A stretch of 64,000 nt of DNA from Luteolibacter ambystomatis (lineage in GTDB: Bacteria > Verrucomicrobiota > Verrucomicrobiia > Verrucomicrobiales > Akkermansiaceae). The stretch is from positions 2,170,001 through 2,234,000 of the forward strand of contig NZ_CP073100.1 in NCBI RefSeq assembly GCF_018137965.1, in the 5' to 3' direction. Under the pieces are notes generated by a model. That model had not been told where the DNA came from and did no database searches. It saw only the letters and a program-made list of their open reading frames with translations. A program made the position numbers and the translations under genes. Below, piece by piece: positions 26,084-34,456 of this stretch. The stretch's first letter is position 1, and each line of letters opens with the position of its first letter.

Positions 26084-26533
26084 ATGAGCACCAATACCTC
26101 CGCCGCAGCCACTCCCAGCCCGATCACCACCTCACAGATGTGCGTAAGCCTGCCCGTGAAGAACCTTCCGGCCTCGATCGCCTTCTTCAAGGCACTCGGC
26201 TTCGCCTTCAATCCGGATTTCGCCAGCGAAAACGGCGCCTGCGTGGTTCTCGGCACGAACTACCAGGCGATGCTCGTCGATCATCAGATGTTCCGCAGTC
26301 TGGCACCGCGGGACATCGCGGACACGAGCAAGGTCTGCGAAATGCTGATCGCCCTGCAGCTCGACTCGCGCGATCAGGTCGATGAGATCGTGCGCCGCGC
26401 GGTTGCCGCCGGCGGAGCCGCCCACGAGGAGGCGCAGGACCACGGATTCATGTATGACCATGGCTTCACCGATCTGGATGGCCATGGCTGGGGAGTCTTC
26501 CACGTGTACGGCGCGTCGTGCCAGTCGGCTTAG
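26084..26533 (+). CDS. VOC-family (glyoxalase/bleomycin resistance-like) protein
   Basis: 149 residues made of one paired beta-alpha-beta-beta-beta unit. The opening is CVSLPVKNLPASIAFFKALG, with FAFNPDFASENGACVVLG following, and the closing part DHGFMYDHGFTDLDGHGWGVFHV has the acidic and His positions of a metal site. This subgroup (COG3607-like) is often annotated as extradiol dioxygenase or lactoylglutathione lyase without proof. It acts in the cytoplasm; substrate unknown. It stands alone between repeat copy C and the AhbAB-like gene. Confidence 0.9.
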   Translation: MSTNTSAAATPSPITTSQMCVSLPVKNLPASIAFFKALGFAFNPDFASENGACVVLGTNYQAMLVDHQMFRSLAPRDIADTSKVCEMLIALQLDSRDQVDEIVRRAVAAGGAAHEEAQDHGFMYDHGFTDLDGHGWGVFHVYGASCQSA

Positions 26534-26703
26534 TCGCGCGCTGCGTGCGGGGGAAAAGCCCACTTTGTCTGCGGTCCACAGCCAAAATCCGGCGGAATTT
26601 TCCATAAAACGCTGAGATTTCGGCACCCAAACGCCCGTTACATTCCCCATGAAAATCGCCGTAGCCAGTCCGGCTTCCGGCGTTTAGCCTCCGCTTCCAG
26701 CCC

Positions 26704-27810
26704 ATGAGCCACATCGTCCCCGTCGAGCACAGCGATCCCGTCAACGCGCAGATTCTCTCCATTTCCGAAGACCTGATCGCGGGCTTCCACCGCCATCCCT
26801 TCCATGTGATCGCGGAGAAGTCCGGCGTGGCCCTGCCGGTGGTGCTCGAGCGCATCCGCGCGATGCTGGAGGCCGGTGTGATCCGCCGCGTGCGCCAGAC
26901 GCTGCTTTCCACCAAGCTCGCCCACGGCGCGCTGGTCGCCTGGCGCGTGCCGGAGGAAAAGCTCAATGCCGCCTTCGATTTCATGGCGAAGGAGGACCCC
27001 TTCTCCGGCCACGTCGTCATCCGCTCGACGGACACCGTCGTCTCCGGCTCCGGCTACCGCCTCTGGACCACGCTCAAGGTACCCGTCGGCGAGTCCCTTG
27101 ATGAGCACGCGAAGGTCCTCATGCGCCTCACGGGTGCCGAGGAATACCTGCTCATGCCCGCGAATGGCGTGTTCGCGCTCGGAGTCGGCCATGTCCGCCG
27201 CCGCGCTCTGGAACCCGGCGACCGCGCCGACGAACCCGGTGTGATGATGACCACCGTGCCGGTCGATCTCACCGAGGAAGAATGGAACGTCCTGCTCGCT
27301 CTCAAGGAAGAACTGACTCCGGACGAAATCACCGCCAGCCCGTGGGATGGCCGTGCGGAGATCGCCGGAGTGAGTCTGGAACGCTTCTGCGAAGTCGCCG
27401 AGACACTCAACGCTAAGAAAGTCATCGGTCGTTTCTCGACTTTCCTCGAGCACGTGAAGCCCTCCTCCACCGGCGAGCGTGTCACCCGCTTCAATGGTCT
27501 CTTCCACTGGGCCGTGCCGAAGGGCCGCGAGATCGAAGCCGGCGGCGAGGTCGGCCGCCACTACTGCATGACCCACTGCTACTGGCGCGAAGGCGGTCCG
27601 CAGTTCGGTAACGTCAATATCATGGGCGTGGTCCACGGCACCGAGAAGGACCGCGTGCTGGAGCACAAGGCCGCCATCGACCGCTATCTGGAAAGCATCG
27701 GCATCCCCGTGAGCTACACCAATGTCTTCTGGGGTGGCCGCTCCGAAATCAAACCGTCCGAGATTTCCCCGAAGGTCTATCACGAATGGCACGCGAAGCA
27801 CGCGGAGTAA
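26704..27810 (+). CDS. Fused two-domain Lrp/AsnC-like protein, siroheme decarboxylase (AhbA/AhbB) type
   Basis: 368 residues containing two tandem copies of the winged-helix plus RAM-like unit found in AhbA, AhbB and NirD/L/G/H. Copy 1 covers about 15-175 (HPFHVIAEKSGVALPVVLERIRAML, then GVIRRVRQ). Copy 2 covers about 190-350, with GRHYCMTHCYWR and FGNVNIMGVVHG resembling the active-site stretch of siroheme decarboxylases. AhbAB removes two acetate side chains of siroheme on the alternative haem route. Generic annotation would be an Lrp/AsnC regulator, but the absence of a clear DNA-binding recognition pattern in copy 2 and the HYCMTHCY motif favour an enzyme. No other haem gene is next to it. 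Confidence 0.7.
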   Translation: MSHIVPVEHSDPVNAQILSISEDLIAGFHRHPFHVIAEKSGVALPVVLERIRAMLEAGVIRRVRQTLLSTKLAHGALVAWRVPEEKLNAAFDFMAKEDPFSGHVVIRSTDTVVSGSGYRLWTTLKVPVGESLDEHAKVLMRLTGAEEYLLMPANGVFALGVGHVRRRALEPGDRADEPGVMMTTVPVDLTEEEWNVLLALKEELTPDEITASPWDGRAEIAGVSLERFCEVAETLNAKKVIGRFSTFLEHVKPSSTGERVTRFNGLFHWAVPKGREIEAGGEVGRHYCMTHCYWREGGPQFGNVNIMGVVHGTEKDRVLEHKAAIDRYLESIGIPVSYTNVFWGGRSEIKPSEISPKVYHEWHAKHAE

Positions 27811-27840
27811 CCATCGCGTGATCTTGCAAATCCGTCCCGG

Positions 27841-28209
27841 ATGCGCCATGGAGAGAGGGTGAAAATCCTCTCTCTTTTTGTTGGGGTGCCGCTCGTGCTC
27901 ACGGTGGTTTCGTGCGCGCCATCCGCGGATGTGCAGGCGCGGCGCATTCTCACCGGAGACCCCCATTGGCCGCTGGTGCTGGCGGATGCGCAGCGGACCA
28001 TCCGTCACCGCGAGCAACAGGACTTCTGGGCCGCGAATGCCCGCTATACTCCGTATTCCTATGATGGCCGCGTATGGGTGATCCGTGTTTCCGGTGCCTA
28101 TCCGGTCGACATCTGGAGCGACTTCATCGACCTCAGAATGCGCAACGACGGCACGGTGCTCGACTACGCGCCTTCGCAGCAACACGAGTCGATGGTATCC
28201 GGGCGGTAG
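27841..28209 (+). CDS. Small lipoprotein of unknown function
   Basis: 122 residues with a leader ending in lipobox VVSC (Cys25). The mature part (about 95 residues) contains YTPYSYDGRVWVIRVSGAYP and DIWSDFIDLRMRNDGTVLDY, a small alpha/beta pattern I cannot name. The downstream outer-membrane gene follows by 101 bp. Either membrane anchoring is possible. Real gene likely, since the lipobox and composition are convincing. Confidence 0.65.
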   Translation: MRHGERVKILSLFVGVPLVLTVVSCAPSADVQARRILTGDPHWPLVLADAQRTIRHREQQDFWAANARYTPYSYDGRVWVIRVSGAYPVDIWSDFIDLRMRNDGTVLDYAPSQQHESMVSGR

Positions 28210-28310
28210 CTCTCTGCTCCCGCGCGCTCATCAATCTCTCATCTTCCATATGGTCCTCTGCGTGCCGCGCATTGCCTCCGGGCTGAATCTCATCGCGTCA
28301 CGTGCTTTCC

Positions 28311-29045
28311 ATGACCAAACGCCTTCTGCTCCTGCTCTCCTTCTGCGGCATCGCCCACGCTGGACCTCCGATTCTAACAGATGATCCGGACACTCCGGAG
28401 AAAGGGCACTGGGAGATCAACATCGCCGCCACTGCGGAAAAGCGCTCCGGCGAATGGTCTCTGGAAACCCCGCTGCTGGATCTGAACTACGGCCTGTTCG
28501 ACAACGTGCAGCTCAAGTTCGAGATGCCGTTCCTCATCGAAGCGGAAGAAGGCGGTTCGTCCCACAGCGGCCTCGGCGATGCCGAGTTCGGCGTGAAGTG
28601 GCGTTTCCTGGATCAGGACAAGTGCGGCATCTCCATGTCCACCTATCCGCAGTTCGCCTTCAACTCCGCCACCCATTCCGTGAACCTCGGCCTTGTCGAT
28701 GACGGCTGGGAATTCATCCTCCCCGTGGAAGTGCAGCGCGAGATCCGCGATGGCACGACCGTCTTCGGCGAGCTCGGCTACGTCTGGACCGAGCATGAAG
28801 GCAACGGCCTGCTTTGGGGCCTCGCCATCGAGCAGGAAATCTCGGAGCCATTCTCCGTGCTCGCGGAAATCCACGGCGAATCCGGCGACCACTTCGATGA
28901 TACCGAAGTCATCGCCAACCTCGGCTTCCACTGGCAGACCACCGAGCATGCCGCGCTGATCGGCGCGATCGGACGCGGACTGAATGAAGGCAGTGAACCG
29001 CAGGCGAAACTCCTGAGTTATCTCGGCGTGCAACTCACGTTTTAG
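28311..29045 (+). CDS. Outer-membrane beta-barrel protein, transporter-like (MetA-pathway of phenol degradation type)
   Basis: 244 residues from ATG 28311, with signal peptide MTKRLLLLLSFCGIAHA. The mature N-terminus GPPILTDDPDTPEKGHWEIN and the YGLFDNVQLKFEMPFLIE stretch are typical of the family named after the MetA/phenol-degradation outer-membrane proteins. Alternating hydrophobic strands run to a C-terminal aromatic (YLGVQLTF), the usual outer-membrane insertion signal. It is probably a 10-12-stranded barrel with unknown cargo. A GTG 9 bp upstream is a possible start. Confidence 0.75.
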   Translation: MTKRLLLLLSFCGIAHAGPPILTDDPDTPEKGHWEINIAATAEKRSGEWSLETPLLDLNYGLFDNVQLKFEMPFLIEAEEGGSSHSGLGDAEFGVKWRFLDQDKCGISMSTYPQFAFNSATHSVNLGLVDDGWEFILPVEVQREIRDGTTVFGELGYVWTEHEGNGLLWGLAIEQEISEPFSVLAEIHGESGDHFDDTEVIANLGFHWQTTEHAALIGAIGRGLNEGSEPQAKLLSYLGVQLTF

Positions 29046-29201
29046 AAGGCCTCCGGAGCCGTATGAAATCCGCTCATTTCCGGCCACTTGGGCGGGATTT
29101 GATGAAACACCCGAAGTTGGAAATCGGCGCAAAAAATAGATTCGTCCGGAAAACAAAAAAGACGTGATCTTCCCGCCGTTTCGTGATGCATTGTAGATGC
29201 G

Positions 29202-30107
29202 ATGCAAGCGTGTCTTTTACCCCCACGTCACCCCGCTCTTTGCACTCCCTTGACCGCGAATCGCCAGCTTGGCGATTGCCCGATCGCCAATGTGCCGCTG
29301 CGGGAATTGATCACCACGGACCTGATTCGTTCCGGGTTCCAGCTCGTGCAGCCTTCCGAGGCCACGGAGCGGACCATCCGCATGCCGATCGACAACTGGA
29401 TCGAAATCGGTGCCCTGCTCCTCCTCGGCCGCGTCGCAAAACCGGCCTGCCTTTACGACAGCGAGGGCAATCCACTGGCGTGGAAAGGTGACGAAGACCC
29501 GGCGAAATGCCCGGAACGCCTGGTGACGGACGCGAATTGTTTCACCATCCGCTACCCGTGGGATCTCCTGCGCATGCATGAGGAAGTGCTGGCGATGATG
29601 GATGAAACCGTGAACCACGGGGACATCAGCAAGCTCGCCACCATCAGCGGCACCGTCCGCGTCGGCAATGGGTCCAAAATCCTTCCCGGCACCGTCATCG
29701 AAGGTCCGGTCCTCATCGGGCCGAATTGTCACATCGGCCCGAACGCCTACATCCGCGGAGCCACCTCCATCGGTGCGAATTGCTACGTCGGCAATGGCGC
29801 GGAGGTGAAGAACTCCATCCTTTACAACAACTCCTACATTTCCCGGCAGTGCTACGTGGGGGATTCCATCATCGGCACCCATGTGACGCTGGGAGCCGGA
29901 ACCTGCACGGAAAACCACCGCCACGACGGCCGCCACCACGTCTCCACCATCCAGGGGAAAGCCGTGAATACCGGCCGCGTGAAATTCGGCGCGATCATCG
30001 GCGACGGCGTGAAAACCGGCGTGAACACGTCGATCGAGGCCGGTATCAAGATCGGCATTGCCCGGACCACCAAACCGGGTTCCTATGTCGGCAAGGACCT
30101 CCTGTGA
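29202..30107 (+). CDS. Left-handed beta-helix (GlmU/UTP-glucose-pyrophosphorylase C-domain-like) protein
   Basis: 301 residues. The N-terminal ~110 residues are an alpha/beta part without the nucleotidyltransferase motif. Residues about 140-300 are hexapeptide repeats (VRVGNGSKILPGTVIEGPV, IGPNCHIGPNAYIRGATSIG, NCYVGNGAEV) forming a left-handed beta-helix, with a loop TCTENHRHDG and KFGAIIGDGVKTGVNTSI at the end. It resembles the acyltransferase half of GlmU and related sugar-phosphate enzymes, so an acyl transfer to a nucleotide sugar is plausible. A TTG at 29250 is a plausible internal start, since the first 16 residues look non-coding. Confidence 0.8.
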   Translation: MQACLLPPRHPALCTPLTANRQLGDCPIANVPLRELITTDLIRSGFQLVQPSEATERTIRMPIDNWIEIGALLLLGRVAKPACLYDSEGNPLAWKGDEDPAKCPERLVTDANCFTIRYPWDLLRMHEEVLAMMDETVNHGDISKLATISGTVRVGNGSKILPGTVIEGPVLIGPNCHIGPNAYIRGATSIGANCYVGNGAEVKNSILYNNSYISRQCYVGDSIIGTHVTLGAGTCTENHRHDGRHHVSTIQGKAVNTGRVKFGAIIGDGVKTGVNTSIEAGIKIGIARTTKPGSYVGKDLL

Positions 30108-30141
30108 CGCATTTGTCACGATCCGTCGTTTCGTATGTGAC
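30104..30141 (+). promoter_or_regulatory. GTGAC/GTCAC repeats upstream of phoB, possible autoregulatory operator
   Basis: GTGAC (30104), GTCAC (30115) and GTGAC (30137) lie within 60 bp of the phoB-like start; the first overlaps the upstream stop codon. Pho boxes are built from TGTCA-type half-sites, so this is compatible with autoregulation, but spacing does not match the 11-bp Pho repeat. Confidence 0.25.
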
Positions 30142-30167
30142 GGGGTTCCGCGCTACACCACGGCCCG

Positions 30168-30854
30168 ATGCATAAGATTCTGATCGTCGAAGACGAGCGA
30201 GACATCGCCGATCTGATCGGCTTCAACCTCGAACGGCAGGGCTACGAGGTCATCAAGGCCTACGACGGCCTTTCCGGTACCGATGTCGCCCTCCGCGAGC
30301 GTCCCGACCTCATCGTCCTGGATCTCATGCTCCCGGGCCGGGATGGCTACGGCGTGTTCAAGGAACTGCGCCGCGATGCCCGCACCGCGCAGATCCCGGT
30401 GATCATGCTCACCGCCCGCGCCCAGACCGAGGACCGCATCCAGGGCCTCGAAGCCGGCGCCGATGACTACCTGACGAAACCCTTCAGCCCGAAGGAACTG
30501 CTGCTCCGCATCAATGCGGTGTTGAAGCGCGTGGACGGCCCTCCGGGCACCGTGGACTTCAGCTTCGGTCCGTTCCGTTTCGACAAGAATTCCCTCAAGT
30601 TCTACCTCGATGGCGAGCCGGTGGATCTCACCGCCACCGAGTTCAAGCTGCTGCTCTACTTGTGCGAGCGCGGCGGCAAGCCCCAGGACCGCAATGAACT
30701 GCTGCGCACCGTCTGGGGCTACAGCGATGAAGTCCACAGTCGCACCCTGGACACCCACATGAAGCGCCTGCGGCAGAAACTGGGTGGCCACGGCGGTTTG
30801 GTTGAAACCGTTCGCGGAGTTGGGTATCTGGTGGCCTTGCCGACCGCCGGATGA
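30168..30854 (+). CDS. phoB: OmpR/PhoB-family response regulator (phosphate-type)
   Basis: 228 residues. The receiver domain has the acidic pocket Glu8-Asp9, phosphoacceptor Asp52 (IVLDLMLPG), Thr82 and Lys104 (YLTKPF). The C-terminal winged helix (about 130-225) includes LTATEFKLLLYLCERGG and RTLDTHMKRLRQKLG. It overlaps the sensor kinase gene by 4 bp (ATGA). The PhoB name rests on the overall resemblance, the PhoR-like partner and the PstS gene 3 kb away; specificity is not proven. Confidence 0.88.
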   Translation: MHKILIVEDERDIADLIGFNLERQGYEVIKAYDGLSGTDVALRERPDLIVLDLMLPGRDGYGVFKELRRDARTAQIPVIMLTARAQTEDRIQGLEAGADDYLTKPFSPKELLLRINAVLKRVDGPPGTVDFSFGPFRFDKNSLKFYLDGEPVDLTATEFKLLLYLCERGGKPQDRNELLRTVWGYSDEVHSRTLDTHMKRLRQKLGGHGGLVETVRGVGYLVALPTAG

Positions 30855-32077
30855 GTCCCACCCTAGCCATCGCCACGTCCCTTTCCGCCTGCATTGCCGC
30901 CGGGATATCCATTGCCCTGCTCTACCGGGCGCGCCGGAACTACCGCCGGACGGCGGCAGCCATGCAACAGCGCCTCGAAAGTGATCTCAAACACGCCCGC
31001 AATGAACGCGACCGTCTGCTCGACGCCCTCGGCGACGCCTTCCTCCTCGTGGATGGCGCGACGGACATTGTCTTCGTCAATGCCGCGGCACGGGAGCTTT
31101 TCGACCGCCGCCAGATCCTCGGCCGCCCGGTCCGGGAAGCCTTCCTCGATGGCCGCCTGGCTGAAGTTCTCTTGCACTGCCTCGAAACCGGCGAGCCGGT
31201 CCAATCACGGATCGTGCTCCCACAACAGGCGTCCCCGCGCGGTGACCACGAGACCCGTGGTGTCAACGTGTGGGTCATCGACGCCGCCCGTCTGCCGGAT
31301 TCCCCGGCGGACAATCCACTCACTCGTGTCGTGATCCGAGACGTGACATCCGAACATCAGCTTGAACAGATCCGGAAGGACTTCGTGGCAAATGCATCAC
31401 ACGAACTCCGGACCCCCCTCGCCATCATCAACGGCTACCTGGAGAACCTGCTCGACGAGGGCATGCTGGACGACCGCGAAATGACGCGCCGCTTCCTGAC
31501 CGTGATGCGCAAGCACTCCGACCGCATCTCCCGCATCGTGGAGGATATGCTGGTCATCTCCCGGCTGGAGTCCGGCGAGGCCGCCGCACTGAAGCTGGAG
31601 CCCTTCCGCTTCCGCGCCTGCATCCATGACATCCTGGAGCGGCTGGAATCGATGATCCGCCAGCAGACCGCCGTGGTGACGGTGGTCATGCCGGACGAAT
31701 CGCTGAAGCTGAATGCGGACCGCTTCTACTGGACGCAGGTGCTTTTCAACCTCGTCGAGAACGCGCTGAAGCAGAACCCGCACAAGGGGCTCAAGATCGA
31801 GATCGGCTGCACGGATCTGCCGGAGGGTGGCATCCGCATCTGGGTGGCGGACAATGGCGTGGGCATCCCCAGCGCGGATCTGCCGCATATTTTCCGCCGC
31901 TTCTACCGCGTGGAGAAACACCACTCGCAGCAGGAGATCAAGGGCACCGGACTCGGCCTCTCGATCGTGAAGCGCGCCGTGGAAGCGCACGGTGGTTCCA
32001 TCGGCGTGACCTCCACGCCGGGGCAGGACACCCGCTTCACCATCGACCTGCCATCGGACGTGCGCGCGGCGGAGTAA
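30851..32077 (+). CDS. phoR: PhoR-like sensor histidine kinase
   Basis: 408 residues. A short N-terminal membrane segment (5-27) is followed by a PAS-like domain (about 50-165, LGDAFLLVDGATDIVFVN), then HisKA with phosphoaccepting His184 in NASHELRTPL and HATPase_c with N box LVENALKQNP, G1 VADNGVGIP and G2 GTGLGLSIVK. No large periplasmic domain is present, as in PhoR, which reads phosphate status through the Pst/PhoU complex. Translationally coupled to phoB. Confidence 0.9.
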   Translation: MSPTLAIATSLSACIAAGISIALLYRARRNYRRTAAAMQQRLESDLKHARNERDRLLDALGDAFLLVDGATDIVFVNAAARELFDRRQILGRPVREAFLDGRLAEVLLHCLETGEPVQSRIVLPQQASPRGDHETRGVNVWVIDAARLPDSPADNPLTRVVIRDVTSEHQLEQIRKDFVANASHELRTPLAIINGYLENLLDEGMLDDREMTRRFLTVMRKHSDRISRIVEDMLVISRLESGEAAALKLEPFRFRACIHDILERLESMIRQQTAVVTVVMPDESLKLNADRFYWTQVLFNLVENALKQNPHKGLKIEIGCTDLPEGGIRIWVADNGVGIPSADLPHIFRRFYRVEKHHSQQEIKGTGLGLSIVKRAVEAHGGSIGVTSTPGQDTRFTIDLPSDVRAAE

Positions 32078-32137
32078 CCGCTCCCATGGATTTTGCTGTG
32101 CGGGATGATATGCCCTTGATAGGGAAACGACCCGTCC

Positions 32138-32758
32138 ATGTTTGCAAAATCCTCCCTGTGTGTTGCGGTCGCCTGCGTCCTGGTTCTACCGGCGCTCCAA
32201 GCGGTGGCAGATGAGCCCGCCGATCTGGTGAAACTGCGCGCCGCCTATGAAGCGGAGATGAAAGCCGCCACCGCTCCCATCCGCGTGCGCCAGATCGAAA
32301 AGCTGCAGGCGCTTCTGAAGACCTTCACCCAGCGCGGCGAATTGGAGAACGCCGTGGCGGTGAGAGGAGAGCTGGAAAAACTCCAGAGCACCACCGGACC
32401 CACGGAAGGCAAAACCGGAGTGGATGCCACCACCGCCTTCCGTGCGGCCATCGCGGAGTCGACCTGGCAGTGGGAACGCGCCGGACGCCCCGCCAGCAGG
32501 ATCACCTTCCATGCCAATGGAACCTTCACCAACCCGAACTGGAAAGGGGATTTCCGCTGGCGCATTTCGGGTGAAAGAACCCTGACACTCGAAGGGGACA
32601 CCACCGGGACCACGAAGATGACATTCGATCCATCTTTCAGCACTTTCGAAGGCCCGGATTTCAAAACGGGCGATCCGATCAAGGGCCGTCGGGTTGCGAA
32701 AAGCACCTCCCCGGCCTCCTCTGGAACGCCCTCCGGTGCGTTCGGAGAAGCCCGTTGA
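32138..32758 (+). CDS. Secreted coiled-coil protein of unknown function, paralogue of the gene at 6499
   Basis: 206 residues: a signal peptide (ending AVADEP), a coiled coil of the same heptad pattern as its paralogue (LVKLRAAYEAEMKAATAP, then RQIEKLQALLKTFTQRGELENAVAV), and a compact beta domain with STWQWERAGRPASRITFHANGTF, WRISGERTLTLEG and a C-terminal Ser-rich tail. The shared order, including the G[ED]L.[AN]A turn at the end of the coil, argues for common descent. Periplasmic or secreted. Follows phoR by 60 bp. Confidence 0.8.
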   Translation: MFAKSSLCVAVACVLVLPALQAVADEPADLVKLRAAYEAEMKAATAPIRVRQIEKLQALLKTFTQRGELENAVAVRGELEKLQSTTGPTEGKTGVDATTAFRAAIAESTWQWERAGRPASRITFHANGTFTNPNWKGDFRWRISGERTLTLEGDTTGTTKMTFDPSFSTFEGPDFKTGDPIKGRRVAKSTSPASSGTPSGAFGEAR

Positions 32759-32860
32759 TGCGGCGGATTCATTGCGCCGCAATGATTTTCCGATTTCCGA
32801 CGCCTTGCGGAATGCGGGGAGCGGCCTTACCCTGTTCGGTTATCCAAACCAACCGAACTC

Positions 32861-33439
32861 ATGAAAGCCACCTACCTCGCCGCTCCGGTCCTTGCCGCAG
32901 CCAGCATGCTCCTCAGCAACTGCGCCCATGAACCGGTGACCCAAGCCAACGCCTCGAATGCCAGCGGCGGCAAGATCGCCGCCGATTCCCGCGCGGCCTT
33001 GAACCATCTCTACGCCGAGAATCCATCCGCCCGTCGCATGGGCAACCGTGCCGCCGGGGTCCTCGTCTTTCCACACATCTGGAAGGGTGCCTTCATCTAT
33101 GGTGCGGAGGGCGGCAATGGCACGCTCTTCGTCAATGACCGCGTCCACGGTTTCTATCAGACCGCGGGCGGATCATGGGGACTCCAGGCGGGCCTCCAGA
33201 AATCCGGCTATGCCTTGTTCATGTTCGACCGCAATGCGCTGGCCCATCTCAACGATGCCGCCGGTTGGGACGTGGGCAGCCAGCCCGGCCTGACCATCGT
33301 GGACCGCGGCGGCTCCGCCGCGCTCACCGCCAAGACCCTCGACAAGGGCGTCTATGCCTACACCTTCGGCCAGAAAGGCCTGATGGCGGACGTCAGCATC
33401 AAGGGCTCGAAGATCACCCGCATCCACCCGGGCCGTTGA
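32861..33439 (+). CDS. SYLF/YSC84-domain lipoprotein
   Basis: 192 residues with a lipobox (LLSNC, Cys21). The mature part is the SYLF/DUF500 lipid-binding fold: ALNHLYAENPSARRMGNRAAGVLVFPHIWKGAF (split here), GGNGTLFVN, GSWGLQAGLQKSGYALFMF, then ALTAKTLDKGVYAYTFGQKGLMADVSIKGSKI. Such proteins bind phosphoinositides in eukaryotes; bacterial versions are envelope lipoproteins of unclear role. An intrinsic terminator follows directly. Confidence 0.93.
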   Translation: MKATYLAAPVLAAASMLLSNCAHEPVTQANASNASGGKIAADSRAALNHLYAENPSARRMGNRAAGVLVFPHIWKGAFIYGAEGGNGTLFVNDRVHGFYQTAGGSWGLQAGLQKSGYALFMFDRNALAHLNDAAGWDVGSQPGLTIVDRGGSAALTAKTLDKGVYAYTFGQKGLMADVSIKGSKITRIHPGR

Positions 33440-33457
33440 TCATTTGATCCATTGGAA

Positions 33458-33485
33458 ACCGGCGGCGCAAGCCGCCGGTTTTTTA
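33458..33485 (+). terminator. Intrinsic terminator after the SYLF gene
   Basis: The perfect 10-bp stem AACCGGCGGC/GCCGCCGGTT with loop GCAA runs into six T residues, 18 bp after the stop codon. Confidence 0.92.
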
Positions 33486-33495
33486 CTAGAAGCAT

Positions 33496-33580
33496 CGTAG
33501 TCGAAAGCTCCGTTGACGGTGGCCGGTCAGGCCAAACGACGTCCAATCCCGAAAAGGGAAAGCTGGAGCTTCCCCCTACA
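33496..33580 (+). repeat. Three-hairpin dispersed repeat, copy D (internally deleted)
   Basis: 85 bp. It has both ends (CGTAGTCGAAAGCTCCG and GGAGCTTCCCCCTACA) but has lost about 25 bp covering part of the left and middle hairpins. It lies between the convergent SYLF and PstS genes. Confidence 0.8.
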
Positions 33581-33595
33581 TTTGGAAAATGCGTT

Positions 33596-34393
33596 TCACG
33601 GCGGTGTTAGAAATCCGACCCTGCGCGCGATCTCTTTTCCTTTTGCGGATTCCGCCATTTGCACGAATTCACGAACACCCGCTGGAGCATCCTTGCGGAT
33701 GAAAAGGTTGCAGGGACGCACATACGGATACGTGGCCAGATTTGCAGCAGTGGGTTCCTTGCCTTCGATCCGGAGCACCTTGACCCCGGATGCCTTGGAA
33801 TAAGCGATCCCGACATACGCGATGCCACCCGGCTCCTTCATGACCTCCATCTGCGGCGGATTGCTTCCCGCCATCCGTTGGGCGGTGCTGCCATACGAGC
33901 GCCCGTTCATCGCCAGCACTTGGAAATCCTTGTAGGTGCCGGAGGAAGTGTTCCGTGTGAAAACGCGGACCGCCACATCCACACCACCGGCTTCCTTCCA
34001 GTTCGCGAGATCACCGGCAAACAATCCCTCGACCTGCTTGCGCGTCAGATCCGTGACCGGATTGGCGGAGTTCACGATGATCGCCAGCACATCATAGGCC
34101 ACGATGTGGGATTCGACCTCAATACCCTTTTCCGCCAGTTTCTTCGCCTCCTCCGGTTTGATGTCCCGGTTGGACATGCCGATGTCCGCAGTGCCATCCA
34201 AAAGTGCGGTGAACGCCGTGGTGGAACCTTCCGCCGCGATCTCGAACTTCACGCCCGGATGGTCCGCCTTGTAGGATTCGGCGAATTGCGGGATGAGCTT
34301 CGCGCCAAGGGTATCCGATCCTTTGAGCCGGATCACTTCCTCCGCGCGAAGCGAGAGCCATGGGAAACAGAGGAGAACAAATAGAGACCTCAT
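33596..34393 (-). CDS. pstS: PstS-family phosphate-binding protein
   Basis: 265 residues from MRSLFVLL, with signal peptide ending LRAEEVI. The family motif LKGSDTLG (phosphate contact loop) follows, with AEGSTTAFTALLDGTADIGMSNRD and the anion-binding RNTSSGTYKDF. It is shorter than E. coli PstS (346 residues) and of the PBP_like_2 type. No pstC, pstA, pstB or phoU gene is next to it; it stands alone between two copies of the three-hairpin repeat, D and E, 1.5 kb from phoR. Confidence 0.85.
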   Translation of the reverse strand: MRSLFVLLCFPWLSLRAEEVIRLKGSDTLGAKLIPQFAESYKADHPGVKFEIAAEGSTTAFTALLDGTADIGMSNRDIKPEEAKKLAEKGIEVESHIVAYDVLAIIVNSANPVTDLTRKQVEGLFAGDLANWKEAGGVDVAVRVFTRNTSSGTYKDFQVLAMNGRSYGSTAQRMAGSNPPQMEVMKEPGGIAYVGIAYSKASGVKVLRIEGKEPTAANLATYPYVRPCNLFIRKDAPAGVREFVQMAESAKGKEIARRVGFLTPP

Positions 34394-34456
34394 CGGCCAC
34401 ATCTACCAGATGCCTCGGTGGTCATCCACCCCTGCCGCGTGACAATCGGGTGGCAT

